In this document: piece after piece, positions 1 to 8,281 of the stretch
How positions within the stretch are numbered: position 1 is the stretch's first letter
How the letters are laid out: each line of letters begins with the position of its first letter
Position numbers and translations under genes: made by a program
The notes under the pieces: model-generated
Databases searched by the model: none
What the model was told of the DNA's origin: nothing
The model's input: only the letters and a program-made list of their open reading frames with translations
Origin: Clostridia bacterium
GTDB taxonomy: Bacteria; Bacillota; Clostridia; Oscillospirales; Acutalibacteraceae
DNA length: 64,000 nt
Assembly (NCBI GenBank): GCA_017550105.1
Contig: JAFYLQ010000049.1
Location: forward strand, 1 to 64,000
Direction: 5' to 3'

Positions 1-237
1 ATTCTTTATGATATCGTAGCAGGCCTTGGCCACGCGCATATTCTTCTCATAAGTATTATGCCCCTTGATTTCAAGAATCAGTTTTGTCGCCGGATACTTC
101 TTGGCCTGAACCACATATTCCTCCAGTGTAGGAAGGCCTTCCCCGTTGCAAAGCTTGTATGGCTTGAGCTGCTCATATGTACATTCATCAACTCGGAGAC
201 CTTTGAATCCGACATTATCCGGATGATCGGTTGTACC
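1..237 (-). CDS. Glycerophosphodiester phosphodiesterase, internal fragment
   Basis: Read on the minus strand, these bases give 79 uninterrupted codons with no start or stop, so this is an internal fragment. Recognisable blocks are YEQLKPYKLCNGE, LPTLEEY and TKLILEIKGHNTYEKN, which match the GDPD (UgpQ/GlpQ) family pattern of a threonine-leucine-glutamate-glutamate helix followed by the LEIK metal-site strand. Family knowledge: these enzymes cleave glycerophosphodiesters to glycerol-3-phosphate and an alcohol. The wording is closest to what I recall of Bacteroidota secreted GDPDs, but that is memory, not a search. The frame ends exactly where a plus-strand capD frame opens, so the fragment has no natural 5' or 3' end here and probably does not belong beside its neighbour. 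Confidence 0.7.
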
Positions 238-238
238 T

Positions 239-649
239 GCTTATGCTAACGGTGGCGAAATCTTCATTCTTGATATGGGCTCACCCGTTAAAATCCGTGA
301 GCTTGCCGAGAACCTTATCAGACTTTCAGGCCACGTGCCCGGTGAAGATATTGAAATTAAATATACAGGTCTTCGCGACGGTGAAAAGCTTTATGAGGAG
401 CTTCTTATCAGCGAAGAAGGTATTCAGAAAACTCAGAACAACCTTATCTACATAGCAAGACCTATGGAATTTGACTCCGAAAGACTTTTCAACCGCATTG
501 ACTATATGCGTGGGATTATGGAGGGAGCTTCAGGTCGCGAAATCGTAGATGTTGTTAAAGAGCTTGTTCCCACCTTCAATCCTCAGAACGTTGCCTTCAA
601 GGATGATGTTGAGGAAAAGAACGAAGCTAAGGAAGAGGTTCACGCATAA
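239..649 (+). CDS. CapD/EpsC-type nucleotide-sugar dehydratase/epimerase, C-terminal part
   Basis: The reading frame enters at about 239 (residues AYANGGEIFILDMGSPVKI) and runs to the TAA at 647-649. The GGEIFILDMG block and the later GLRDGEKLYEELL block are characteristic of the C-terminal substrate domain of the membrane-bound CapD/WbpM/EpsC/FlaA1 family, which dehydrates UDP-GlcNAc at C4/C6 or epimerises it. The N-terminal membrane helices and Rossmann domain are missing: upstream of about 236 the frame hits a stop and the DNA becomes an antisense GDPD fragment. The full protein is usually about 600 residues, so only the last fifth or so is present. It heads the capsule operon, 31 bases before the next gene. 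The ATG at 275 is internal to the domain and not a real start. Confidence 0.8.
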   Translation, partial: AYANGGEIFILDMGSPVKIRELAENLIRLSGHVPGEDIEIKYTGLRDGEKLYEELLISEEGIQKTQNNLIYIARPMEFDSERLFNRIDYMRGIMEGASGREIVDVVKELVPTFNPQNVAFKDDVEEKNEAKEEVHA

Positions 650-680
650 TTAAAATTAAAACTACCAAGGAGGGTCGGGT

Positions 681-1856
681 ATGAAAATTTTAGTTATAAG
701 CCAATATTATTATCCCGAGCCCTTCAAGGTTCACGACGTTTGTGAAGCCTTGGTGGCAGAGGGTCACGAGGTGGACGTTGTAACCTCATTCCCCAATTAC
801 CCTATGGGTGAAATTTATGAGGGCTACAGAAATGGTGAGCACAAGGACGAAAGCATCAACGGTGTAAACGTGCACCGAGTTTTCACCATAGGCAGAAAAA
901 CAGGCTTTTTGTGGAGAACGATAAACTATTACACCTATTCCTTCGCATCCTCACGCTACGTGAAGAAGCTTAAAAATGAGTACGACGTAGTTTTCGTTTA
1001 TCAGCTGTCACCCGTGCTTATGACAAACGCCGCCATAAAATACAAGAAAAAGCACAACAAAAAATTACTTTTATACTGCCTCGACCTCTGGCCCGACAGC
1101 CTGACCTTGGGCGGTGTAAAAAAAGATAGCCTGATTTATAATTATTACAAAAGAAAATCCCAAAAAATCTATAGCTCGGCGGATAAGATTCTTGTTTCGT
1201 CAAAAATGTTTGAACAATATTTTGATGAAATGTTCAAAATTAGTGGTGAAGCAATAGATTATTTACCGCAGTATGCAGAGGATGTCTTTGTTCCGCATTC
1301 TAAAAAGAATGATGATGTAACGGAGATAACCTTTGCAGGGAATATCGGCACTACACAGAGTATTGAAACAATACTTTATGCTGCCCAAAAGCTTAAGGAC
1401 GAGAAAATCAGATTTAATTTTTACGGTGATGGCTCGGGACTTGCTCAGCTTAAAGCCTTAGCAAATCAGCTCAAACTCGAAAACGTTGCTTTTTATGGGC
1501 GTATTCCTCTTGAGGAGGTTGCTCGTAAATATGCTGAAAGTGACGGACTTATTGTTACACTTTCCGACAATCCCGTGCTTTCAATGTCCTTCCCCGGTAA
1601 AATTCAGTCCTATATGGCGGCAGGTAAACCAATCATAGGTGCAATTAACGGCGAAGCGGCAGAAATTATTAAGGAAGCCCGCTGCGGTTTTTATACCAAG
1701 GCGGAAGATGTGGACGGACTTGTGGAATGTATAAGCGATTTTATGAAGTCCGATAAAAATCGCTTAGGTGAAAATGCCCGCAGGTATTACGAACAAAATT
1801 TCCAAAAAGCAGATTTTATAAAAAGACTTTCAGCGGAATTGGAAAAATTAAGGTGA
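681..1856 (+). CDS. GT4 glycosyltransferase, WbuB/Cap5L-like (candidate L-FucNAc transferase)
   Basis: A 391-residue GT-B glycosyltransferase. The start MKILVISQYYYPEPFKVHD and the SFPNYPMGEIYEGYRNGE segment are typical of the WbuB/WcaI/Cap5L branch; the C-terminal half has the nucleotide-sugar loop FAGNIGTTQSIETIL and an SFPGKIQSYMAAGKPIIG block. Family knowledge: WbuB-type enzymes move L-FucNAc to the lipid-linked acceptor. The same operon makes UDP-L-FucNAc (capE, capF, capG), so this is the best candidate for the FucNAc transferase (inference). The start is the ATG behind AAGGAGG at about 668. It acts at the inner face of the membrane. Donor specificity cannot be proved from sequence. Confidence 0.8.
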   Translation: MKILVISQYYYPEPFKVHDVCEALVAEGHEVDVVTSFPNYPMGEIYEGYRNGEHKDESINGVNVHRVFTIGRKTGFLWRTINYYTYSFASSRYVKKLKNEYDVVFVYQLSPVLMTNAAIKYKKKHNKKLLLYCLDLWPDSLTLGGVKKDSLIYNYYKRKSQKIYSSADKILVSSKMFEQYFDEMFKISGEAIDYLPQYAEDVFVPHSKKNDDVTEITFAGNIGTTQSIETILYAAQKLKDEKIRFNFYGDGSGLAQLKALANQLKLENVAFYGRIPLEEVARKYAESDGLIVTLSDNPVLSMSFPGKIQSYMAAGKPIIGAINGEAAEIIKEARCGFYTKAEDVDGLVECISDFMKSDKNRLGENARRYYEQNFQKADFIKRLSAELEKLR

Positions 1857-1860
1857 TTTT

Positions 1861-2934
1861 GTGAAAATACTCATTATAGGTTTCGCAAAAATTAAATATA
1901 TGCCCTATCTTGATTTGTATCTTGAAAATTTGGACAGGGAAAATAATGACATTCATCTTATTTATTGGAATCGGGATTTGAAGGAAGAAAATCTTTCGAA
2001 GCTCGAGGGTATAACCCTCCACGAATTTTCATCATTTCAGGAAGATGAGGTTGCAAAGCTCGAGAAGCTTGAGAATTTTAAAAAGTTTAGAGATTTTGCG
2101 GTTTCGGTTTTAAAGGAAAAATTTGATTTTATAATTGTGCTTCATTCACTCCCGGGGGTACTTCTTTCAAGGGAACTGGTAAGCGGATATAAAAACCGAT
2201 TTATTTTTGATTATCGTGATTTCACCTATGAGAACTTTTTGCCGTATAAGTCAATTATTCACACACTCGTGAATAATTCTTATAAAACCTTTGTTAGCAG
2301 TGATGCTTTCAGAGCCTTTCTGCCCAACAACAAAAAAATTCATACCTCCCACAATATTTCAACAAGGGATATTGAAAACCAAAGAAGTATTGAAAAAGCA
2401 CAAAGCCCGAAAATCCGTATCGGCTTTTGGGGCTTTATAAGGGAAGAAAAGACAAATCTTGAAATTATAAAAAGATTAACAAATGACGAAAGATTTGAAC
2501 TGCATTACTACGGCAGGGAGCAGGATGTTTGCAAGGCTTTGAAGAAAGCGACTACAGACAGTGCACAAAACGTATATTTCCACGGGGAATATACGCCTGA
2601 TGAGAAAATTAATTTTGTCAAAAATACGGATTTGATTCACAATATATACGGCGACAGTAATATGAATCTTGCCGTAAGTAATAAATATTATGACGGTTTG
2701 GTTTTTGAAATACCCCAGCTTGTAATGAAAAACTCATATATGGGTGTGCTTGTAAGCAACAATGGTATCGGTAAGGTGGTTAATCCTAAGGACGAAGCCT
2801 TTGCCGATGAGGTTTATGAGTATTATAAATCAATAAATCAAGCAAAATTCAAAAGAAATTGCCGTGAGGCTTTGGAGAGAGTTAAAGCCCAACAGAGCAC
2901 CGTAACGGATATTGTAAAAAACCTAAAAGAATGA
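1861..2934 (+). CDS. Glycosyltransferase-like protein of capsule operon
   Basis: A 357-residue protein starting at GTG, four bases after the previous stop, with the AAGGTGA of the preceding gene end serving as ribosome site. It lacks an obvious named motif, but the overall layout (N-terminal Rossmann-like MKILIIGFAKIKYMPY, a mid-protein IRIGFWGFIREEKTNLEII strand-loop, and ELHYYGRE followed by VYFHGEYTPDEKI) is that of a GT-B glycosyltransferase with nucleotide-sugar binding in the C-terminal domain. Many polysaccharide clusters carry such divergent enzymes. Its donor and acceptor are unknown. Position between two clear glycosyltransferases supports a role in repeat-unit assembly. Confidence 0.6.
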   Translation: MKILIIGFAKIKYMPYLDLYLENLDRENNDIHLIYWNRDLKEENLSKLEGITLHEFSSFQEDEVAKLEKLENFKKFRDFAVSVLKEKFDFIIVLHSLPGVLLSRELVSGYKNRFIFDYRDFTYENFLPYKSIIHTLVNNSYKTFVSSDAFRAFLPNNKKIHTSHNISTRDIENQRSIEKAQSPKIRIGFWGFIREEKTNLEIIKRLTNDERFELHYYGREQDVCKALKKATTDSAQNVYFHGEYTPDEKINFVKNTDLIHNIYGDSNMNLAVSNKYYDGLVFEIPQLVMKNSYMGVLVSNNGIGKVVNPKDEAFADEVYEYYKSINQAKFKRNCREALERVKAQQSTVTDIVKNLKE

Positions 2935-2944
2935 GGAAGATTAA

Positions 2945-3835
2945 ATGCCTGAAGTAAGTGTTATTGTTGCCACATACAAGCGAGAGCTTGAATTAAAAAG
3001 AGCTCTTGAATCACTTAAAGAGCAACAATTTAAAAACTTTGAAACTATTATAGTTGATGATAACGCAGACCTTGATTTTAATGACAAGGTTCGTGTTGTC
3101 GTTGACACATTTAAGGCTGAAAATCCTCAGATGGCAATAACTCTTATAACAAACCCCAAAAATATGGGCTCTGCCGAAACCAGAAATATCGGCATAAATG
3201 CTTCAAGGGGTGAATATATCACCTTCCTTGATGACGATGATATTTATCTTCCCCCAAAAATCCAAAAACAACTTGAGTTTATGAAAAAAGGGGATTTTGA
3301 CTATTCCCTTACAGACCTTGATTTATATAACGAAAAAGGAATTCTTATCAGAAAGCGTGTAAGAGGCTTTATTAAGGATACATCCTACGAAGCTCTTTTC
3401 AGATACCATCTTATGTATCATCTTACAGGTACGGATGCTATGATGTTCAAAAAAGAATATCTTAAAAAAATCGAAGGCTTCGCACCTATAAACGTGGGTG
3501 ATGAATTCTACCTTATGACAAGGGCAATTAACCAAAAGGGTAAATTCGGGTATCTTCCCGGTTGTGATATAAAAGCATATGTGCACACGGGTGAAAATGG
3601 TTTATCAAGCGGTGAAGGTAAGATTATCGGCGAAAACAATCTTTACGAATACAAAAAGGGATTTTTCTCCGAGCTTGATAAAAAGACCATACGCTACATA
3701 AAAATGCGACACCGAGCAGTACTTGCTTTTGCCGAGGTTCGTCGCAAGAAATATTTTAACTTCATAAAGCACGCCACAAAATCATTTTTATACTCGCCCT
3801 ATTCCTGTATAAAAATGTTCCTCTTTGAGAGGTAA
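2945..3835 (+). CDS. GT2 family glycosyltransferase
   Basis: A 296-residue GT-A enzyme. The N-terminal MPEVSVIVATYKRELELKRA and TIIVDDNADLD blocks bind the nucleotide, and the metal-binding acidic motif is unusually rich, TFLDDDDIYLPPKI near residue 100. The AETRNIGINASRGEYI helix is the usual GT2 segment before the DxD motif. It ends in a basic tail with no clear membrane span, so it is expected to work on the cytoplasmic face on lipid-linked acceptor. The ATG start is ten bases after the previous stop, behind a GAGGAAGA ribosome site. Sugar specificity is not readable. Confidence 0.85.
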   Translation: MPEVSVIVATYKRELELKRALESLKEQQFKNFETIIVDDNADLDFNDKVRVVVDTFKAENPQMAITLITNPKNMGSAETRNIGINASRGEYITFLDDDDIYLPPKIQKQLEFMKKGDFDYSLTDLDLYNEKGILIRKRVRGFIKDTSYEALFRYHLMYHLTGTDAMMFKKEYLKKIEGFAPINVGDEFYLMTRAINQKGKFGYLPGCDIKAYVHTGENGLSSGEGKIIGENNLYEYKKGFFSELDKKTIRYIKMRHRAVLAFAEVRRKKYFNFIKHATKSFLYSPYSCIKMFLFER

Positions 3836-3839
3836 GCAA

Positions 3840-6194
3840 ATGGAAAAGAAAAAAATCGGTGTTGCGACGGTTTTTACAGGCTTCAATTACGGCTCCGCAC
3901 TACAAGCTTTTGCCACAAAGACCCTGCTTTCCGAAATGGGTTATGATGGCGAGATTTTAAAACTCGGCGGTAGCCTTTTACCCGGCAGGGACGTGAGAAT
4001 AAAAAAGACCATAACGGTGCTTCTTCGCTCAAGTCTTCACCCGGGTGGTATGAAAAGCCTTAAAAACTACGGCGACAGTATCAAAAAGCCTTTATCTTCA
4101 CAAAGCAGAGAGATGTTCAGACAATTTGCCGACTACAAGCTTTGCCCATGTGAGGTAAAGTACAAGGATTTAAAAAAATCGGCTCGGTCCGATGAATATT
4201 ACACCTTCCTTTGCGGAAGTGACCAGGTGTGGAATTCAGCCGTGTTTTACGTGGACCCTTTCTACTATCTGCGATTTGCTCCCGAGGAAAAAAGAGTAGC
4301 CTTTGCACCAAGTTTCGGCAGGGATTTTGTTCCGAAATATAACAAGCGAAAAATAAAAAAATATGTTTCGGGAATAAAACACAAATCCGTAAGAGAAGAA
4401 TCGGGAGTTCAGCTTATAAAAGAGTTAACTGGGGATACTGCACAGGTGCTTATAGATCCCACTCTTGTTCTCACTCCCGAAGAATGGACAAAAGCTTTAA
4501 AAATAAAAGAGACAGGACAAGAAAAATACCTTCTGGCGTATTTTCTTGACGAGCCATCTCCAAAGGCAAAGAAAGCCGTAATGGAAATCAGTGAAAAATA
4601 CGGCTTGAAAATAATCGGCTTACCATATAGTTTTGACGGTATCGAATGGGCGTCAAATATAGCTTATGCAGGACCCTCAGAATTTGTTGAGTATATAAAA
4701 AATGCAAGCTTCGTATGTACGGATTCATTCCACGGCACGGCATTTTCCTTGAATTTCAATATTCCTTTTTACACATTTGAAAGAAATTACGGTAATGCGG
4801 GCAAGCAGTCCGCGCGAATTCAATCGATTCTCGGTATTGTATCCGAAAGCGGAAGATACGAGCCTGAAAATATAGAAAAGCCCTTTGACATTTCTTTCGA
4901 AAAAGTGAATATGGTGTTGGAAGAGCAGAGAGAAAAATCAAAAAAATATCTCAGCGATATTATTCCTTTAGCAAATGGTAAAAAAACGGAAGAAAAAACA
5001 GGGATTCTTGAAAAAGGTAATATCCGTGACTGTACCGGTTGCGGTGTTTGTGAAGCCGTTTGTCCTGTTGGTGCAATTAAAATTGCTGAAGGCGGCGAGG
5101 GCTTCTATACCCCTGTTATCGACGAAGAGAAATGCACCAATTGCGGTATATGTAAAAAATCCTGCTATAAATTTGATGAAGCGTTCACAACCAAGGAAAA
5201 TGAAGATTACGAATGCTACGGTGCGGTAAATAAGAATAAAAAGGAGCTTTTAACCGCTTCTTCTGGCGGTGTATCCGTTGAGCTTATGAAAGCCGCATTG
5301 AAAGATGGTTATTTTGTAGTCGGTGTGGCTTATGATGTGAAAGAAAACCGAGCCGTTACAAAAATTGCAAAAACACAAGCAGAGCTTGAAGCATTTAAGG
5401 GTTCAAAATATTTTCAAAGCTATACTGCAGAGGCTTTTAAAGAAATTCTTTCAGATAAATCCGAGCAGAAATATGCAGTTTTCGGCACACCCTGTCAAAT
5501 TTACGCTTTAAGCAAAGCGGCAGAGCAGAAAAAAATCAGTCACAGGTTCCTTTTTATTGATATTTTCTGCCACGGTTGTCCTTCACTTAAATTGTGGGAT
5601 AAATATCTTCAGTACGTAAAAGAAAAAAAGCATACGAACGATTTTTCAAAAATCATTTTCCGTAGCAAAACCCACGGTTGGCACGAATACTGCTTCGATT
5701 TCTTTACAACGGGCAAAAGTTTTTCCAGTTCAAAGTACAATGACCCCTTCCACGAAATGTTCTTTGGGCTTGACGCTATGAACAAGGCCTGCTATGACTG
5801 TGTTGCAAGAAGCACTGTGGAAAAAACCGACATAAGAATCGGTGATTTCTGGGGCAAGCGTCACGATATGAACACAAAGGGCGTTTCAGCAGTTGTTATT
5901 GCAAGTGAAAAGGGTAAAAAGCTTTTTGATAGTGTTAAGGATTCTTTTGATATTGAAAAAGCGGATTTTAATGAAATTATAAGTGAACAGTCCTACAAGA
6001 AAATTCACAAGGTTAATTTCAAAAGACGCGAGGAAACTCTTTCGCTGTTGTCGGGAGAGAAAAAACTTACCGAGATAGTCAGAGAAAGAAGAAAAAAACT
6101 TTCTTTCTTTGAAAATCTTAAAAGAAAAATCAAAAGTACTCTTAAATATTTGCCAGAAGGTATATATTTAAAAATAAAAACGAAATTAAGGTAA
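3840..6194 (+). CDS. Polysaccharide pyruvyl transferase fused to FrhB-like ferredoxin/F420 dehydrogenase beta subunit
   Basis: I prefer ATG 3840, behind GAGAGGTAAG, over an upstream TTG. The 784 residues fall in two parts. Residues 1-380 look like the CsaB/WcaK pyruvyl transferase fold: FNYGSALQAFATKTLL at the start, LCGSDQVWN, and FVCTDSFHGTAFSLNFNIPF, the last two being family signatures. Residues about 395-450 hold two 4Fe-4S motifs, CTGCGVCEAVCPVGAI and CTNCGICKKSCYKF. Residues 460-784 match the FrhB/FdhB C-terminal domain (SSGGVSVELMKAAL, FGTPCQIYAL, FCHGCPS, IRIGDFWG). Both families occur, usually as neighbouring genes, in clostridial and archaeal polysaccharide clusters. Expected role: adding pyruvyl ketal, or a redox step on the glycan; the reaction of the FrhB part in these clusters is unknown to me. 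Confidence 0.85.
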   Translation: MEKKKIGVATVFTGFNYGSALQAFATKTLLSEMGYDGEILKLGGSLLPGRDVRIKKTITVLLRSSLHPGGMKSLKNYGDSIKKPLSSQSREMFRQFADYKLCPCEVKYKDLKKSARSDEYYTFLCGSDQVWNSAVFYVDPFYYLRFAPEEKRVAFAPSFGRDFVPKYNKRKIKKYVSGIKHKSVREESGVQLIKELTGDTAQVLIDPTLVLTPEEWTKALKIKETGQEKYLLAYFLDEPSPKAKKAVMEISEKYGLKIIGLPYSFDGIEWASNIAYAGPSEFVEYIKNASFVCTDSFHGTAFSLNFNIPFYTFERNYGNAGKQSARIQSILGIVSESGRYEPENIEKPFDISFEKVNMVLEEQREKSKKYLSDIIPLANGKKTEEKTGILEKGNIRDCTGCGVCEAVCPVGAIKIAEGGEGFYTPVIDEEKCTNCGICKKSCYKFDEAFTTKENEDYECYGAVNKNKKELLTASSGGVSVELMKAALKDGYFVVGVAYDVKENRAVTKIAKTQAELEAFKGSKYFQSYTAEAFKEILSDKSEQKYAVFGTPCQIYALSKAAEQKKISHRFLFIDIFCHGCPSLKLWDKYLQYVKEKKHTNDFSKIIFRSKTHGWHEYCFDFFTTGKSFSSSKYNDPFHEMFFGLDAMNKACYDCVARSTVEKTDIRIGDFWGKRHDMNTKGVSAVVIASEKGKKLFDSVKDSFDIEKADFNEIISEQSYKKIHKVNFKRREETLSLLSGEKKLTEIVRERRKKLSFFENLKRKIKSTLKYLPEGIYLKIKTKLR

Positions 6195-6199
6195 TCAAA

Positions 6200-7018
6200 A
6201 TGTCAGAATTTCAGATTTTGTGCGTTACGATGCATCAGAATGATTTTTCAAAGCTTAAAGAAATGAATGTTCATTCTGATATTGTCTATGCCAATCAATG
6301 CGACAAAACCTCTTACGAGGAAATAGAATTTGAGGGACATACGGCAAAAATGATATCCACTCAAACGAGGGGAGTTGGTATCAACAGAAATCTTGTGCTC
6401 ACGTATGCAGAAGGTGATATCTGCCTTATGGCGGATGATGATGTTTGCTATGCGGATGATGCAAAGGAAAGAATATTAAAGGAATTTAAAGCTCACCCCG
6501 ATGCAGATGTAATTATTTTTCATTTCGATTCAAATGACCCCCACAGGAAACCGCCAAAGTATAATGAAACAAAAAAATGGCCTAAATTTGCCACAACACC
6601 TTGGGGTGCAGTAAGAATTGCATTCAGACTGAGTTCTGTAAGAAAAGCGAATGTGTGGTTTACCACTCTTTTCGGCGGCGGATGTCTTTTTCCCTCGGGT
6701 GAGGACAGTATGTGGATAAAGGATTTAAGAAAAGCGGGTCTTACATTCTACGTTTCAAAGGAAACAATAGGCACGGTTTCATACGAAACCTCAACATGGT
6801 TTACGGGATATGATGAAAAGTACTTTTACGGTGTGGGTGCCTGTTTTACCGCCATAAACCCCAAAACAACCCTTTTCAAATATATTTATATGGCGTTAAG
6901 GACAAGGGGCAAGGGAAAGCTTTCTGTTTCTCAGAAGCTTAGTTGGATGAAGCAGGGCAAAAAAGGTTATGCAGATTTGTTGTCCTTTGAGGAATACAAA
7001 AATAAATATATAAAATAA
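6200..7018 (+). CDS. GT2-like glycosyltransferase
   Basis: A 272-residue protein five bases downstream of the fusion gene. Residues QTRGVGINRNLVLTYAEG and ICLMADDDVCYADDA form the GT-A helix and the acidic metal site (ADDDV). The N-terminal half is short and lacks the usual VSVI strand, so it belongs to a divergent GT2 branch often seen in capsule loci. A later FGGGCLFPSGEDSMWIKDL block resembles the GT2 catalytic-base region, with GED at its centre. No signal or membrane helix is seen. Substrate unknown. Confidence 0.75.
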   Translation: MSEFQILCVTMHQNDFSKLKEMNVHSDIVYANQCDKTSYEEIEFEGHTAKMISTQTRGVGINRNLVLTYAEGDICLMADDDVCYADDAKERILKEFKAHPDADVIIFHFDSNDPHRKPPKYNETKKWPKFATTPWGAVRIAFRLSSVRKANVWFTTLFGGGCLFPSGEDSMWIKDLRKAGLTFYVSKETIGTVSYETSTWFTGYDEKYFYGVGACFTAINPKTTLFKYIYMALRTRGKGKLSVSQKLSWMKQGKKGYADLLSFEEYKNKYIK

Positions 7019-7039
7019 ATTACAGAAGGGAAGGTAAAT

Positions 7040-8257
7040 ATGAGTCTTGATGTTTTGTTTTTAGGCAAGCTTTTTCCTCGTGAAAAAGAGCAGGAAATAA
7101 AGTCTAAAATGAAAACAGGTATGCAGGATGCGGCAAATGCTCTGCAGTGGAATATCATAGACGGCTTTGAAGAAAACGACTTCGGCACAATGAAAATTAT
7201 AAATTACCTTCCTGTGGATGCTTACCCCAACGGTTACACCGATAAATTTATTGAGGGCTTTACCTTTCAGCATACCGAAAAATACAAAGCCGACGATATT
7301 AACGTTAAATGCTGCAATATTTTTGGAATCAAAAGATTTATAAACAACTTGTATTTCAGAAAATATATAAAAAAGTGGGCAAAACAGGAAAACGGCAAAA
7401 AGAAGGTTATTTTGTCATACACCGCAAACTCAATGTTTTTAGGTCTTGTAAAGCTTGCAAAGAAATATAACAAAAATATTACGGCAGGTTGTATTATTGC
7501 GGATATTCCGGAGTTTGCAACGGCTCGTGACGTAACGGGATTAAAGAAGCTATATCATAGCTATCAGGTAAAAAAATGTGCAAGTCTTTACGGAATTGTG
7601 GACCGCTTTGTGCTTCTTACGGAGCAGATGGCAGAAAAGCTGAAAATAACCTCACCCCATATTGTGGTTGAGGGTATTGCCACAACGGACGAAGCAGTTG
7701 TTAACGAAACAATTTCAGACACCTTGAAAAATGACCGATACATTTTATACTCGGGAACACTCAATTATAAGTTCGGTATCGGCACACTTCTTGAAGCCTT
7801 TGAAAAAACAGAAGATAAAAATTTAAAATTAGTTATCTGTGGCTTTGGCGAAGCAGAGGAAATCATAAAAGAAAAAAATGATCCGCGAATTGTGTTCCTG
7901 GGCAGAGTGGACAGGGCAGAGGTTCTGGCACTTCAAAGAAAGGCAACAGTTCTTGTTAACCCTCGTCAGAATAACGAGGAATTTACAAAATACTCGTTCC
8001 CGTCAAAAAACCTTGAATATTTGTCCTCGGGTGTACCCCTTGTAGCGTATAAGCTTGACGGTATTCCCGATGAATACGATGAATATATTTGTTATCCTGC
8101 GGATAATTCCGCAGAGGCTCTTTCACAGGAGATTATGAAAATATGCTCTTTAACCGAAGATGAAAGAAACGCTCTCGGTAAAAAAGCAAAGTACTTTGTT
8201 TTTGAAAACAAAAACAAAGTAAAACAGGCTCAAAGGATTATTGAGTTTATTAAGTAA
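7040..8257 (+). CDS. GT4 family glycosyltransferase
   Basis: A 405-residue GT-B enzyme with ATG start behind AGAAGGGAAGG. The C-terminal domain is clear: RYILYSGTLNYKFGIGTLLEA is the strand-loop entering the donor site, followed by LKLVICGFGEAEEII, RIVFLGRVDRAEVLALQRKA and the SFPSKNLEYLSSGVPLVAY block that carries the family's conserved sugar-nucleotide contacts. The N-terminal domain begins MSLDVLFLGKLFPREKEQ and is divergent, as is usual for acceptor domains. It lies between a GT2 gene and the polymerase gene. Acceptor and donor unknown. Confidence 0.82.
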   Translation: MSLDVLFLGKLFPREKEQEIKSKMKTGMQDAANALQWNIIDGFEENDFGTMKIINYLPVDAYPNGYTDKFIEGFTFQHTEKYKADDINVKCCNIFGIKRFINNLYFRKYIKKWAKQENGKKKVILSYTANSMFLGLVKLAKKYNKNITAGCIIADIPEFATARDVTGLKKLYHSYQVKKCASLYGIVDRFVLLTEQMAEKLKITSPHIVVEGIATTDEAVVNETISDTLKNDRYILYSGTLNYKFGIGTLLEAFEKTEDKNLKLVICGFGEAEEIIKEKNDPRIVFLGRVDRAEVLALQRKATVLVNPRQNNEEFTKYSFPSKNLEYLSSGVPLVAYKLDGIPDEYDEYICYPADNSAEALSQEIMKICSLTEDERNALGKKAKYFVFENKNKVKQAQRIIEFIK

Positions 8258-8281
8258 GTTAAGTAAGCAGGAGAGAAATAA

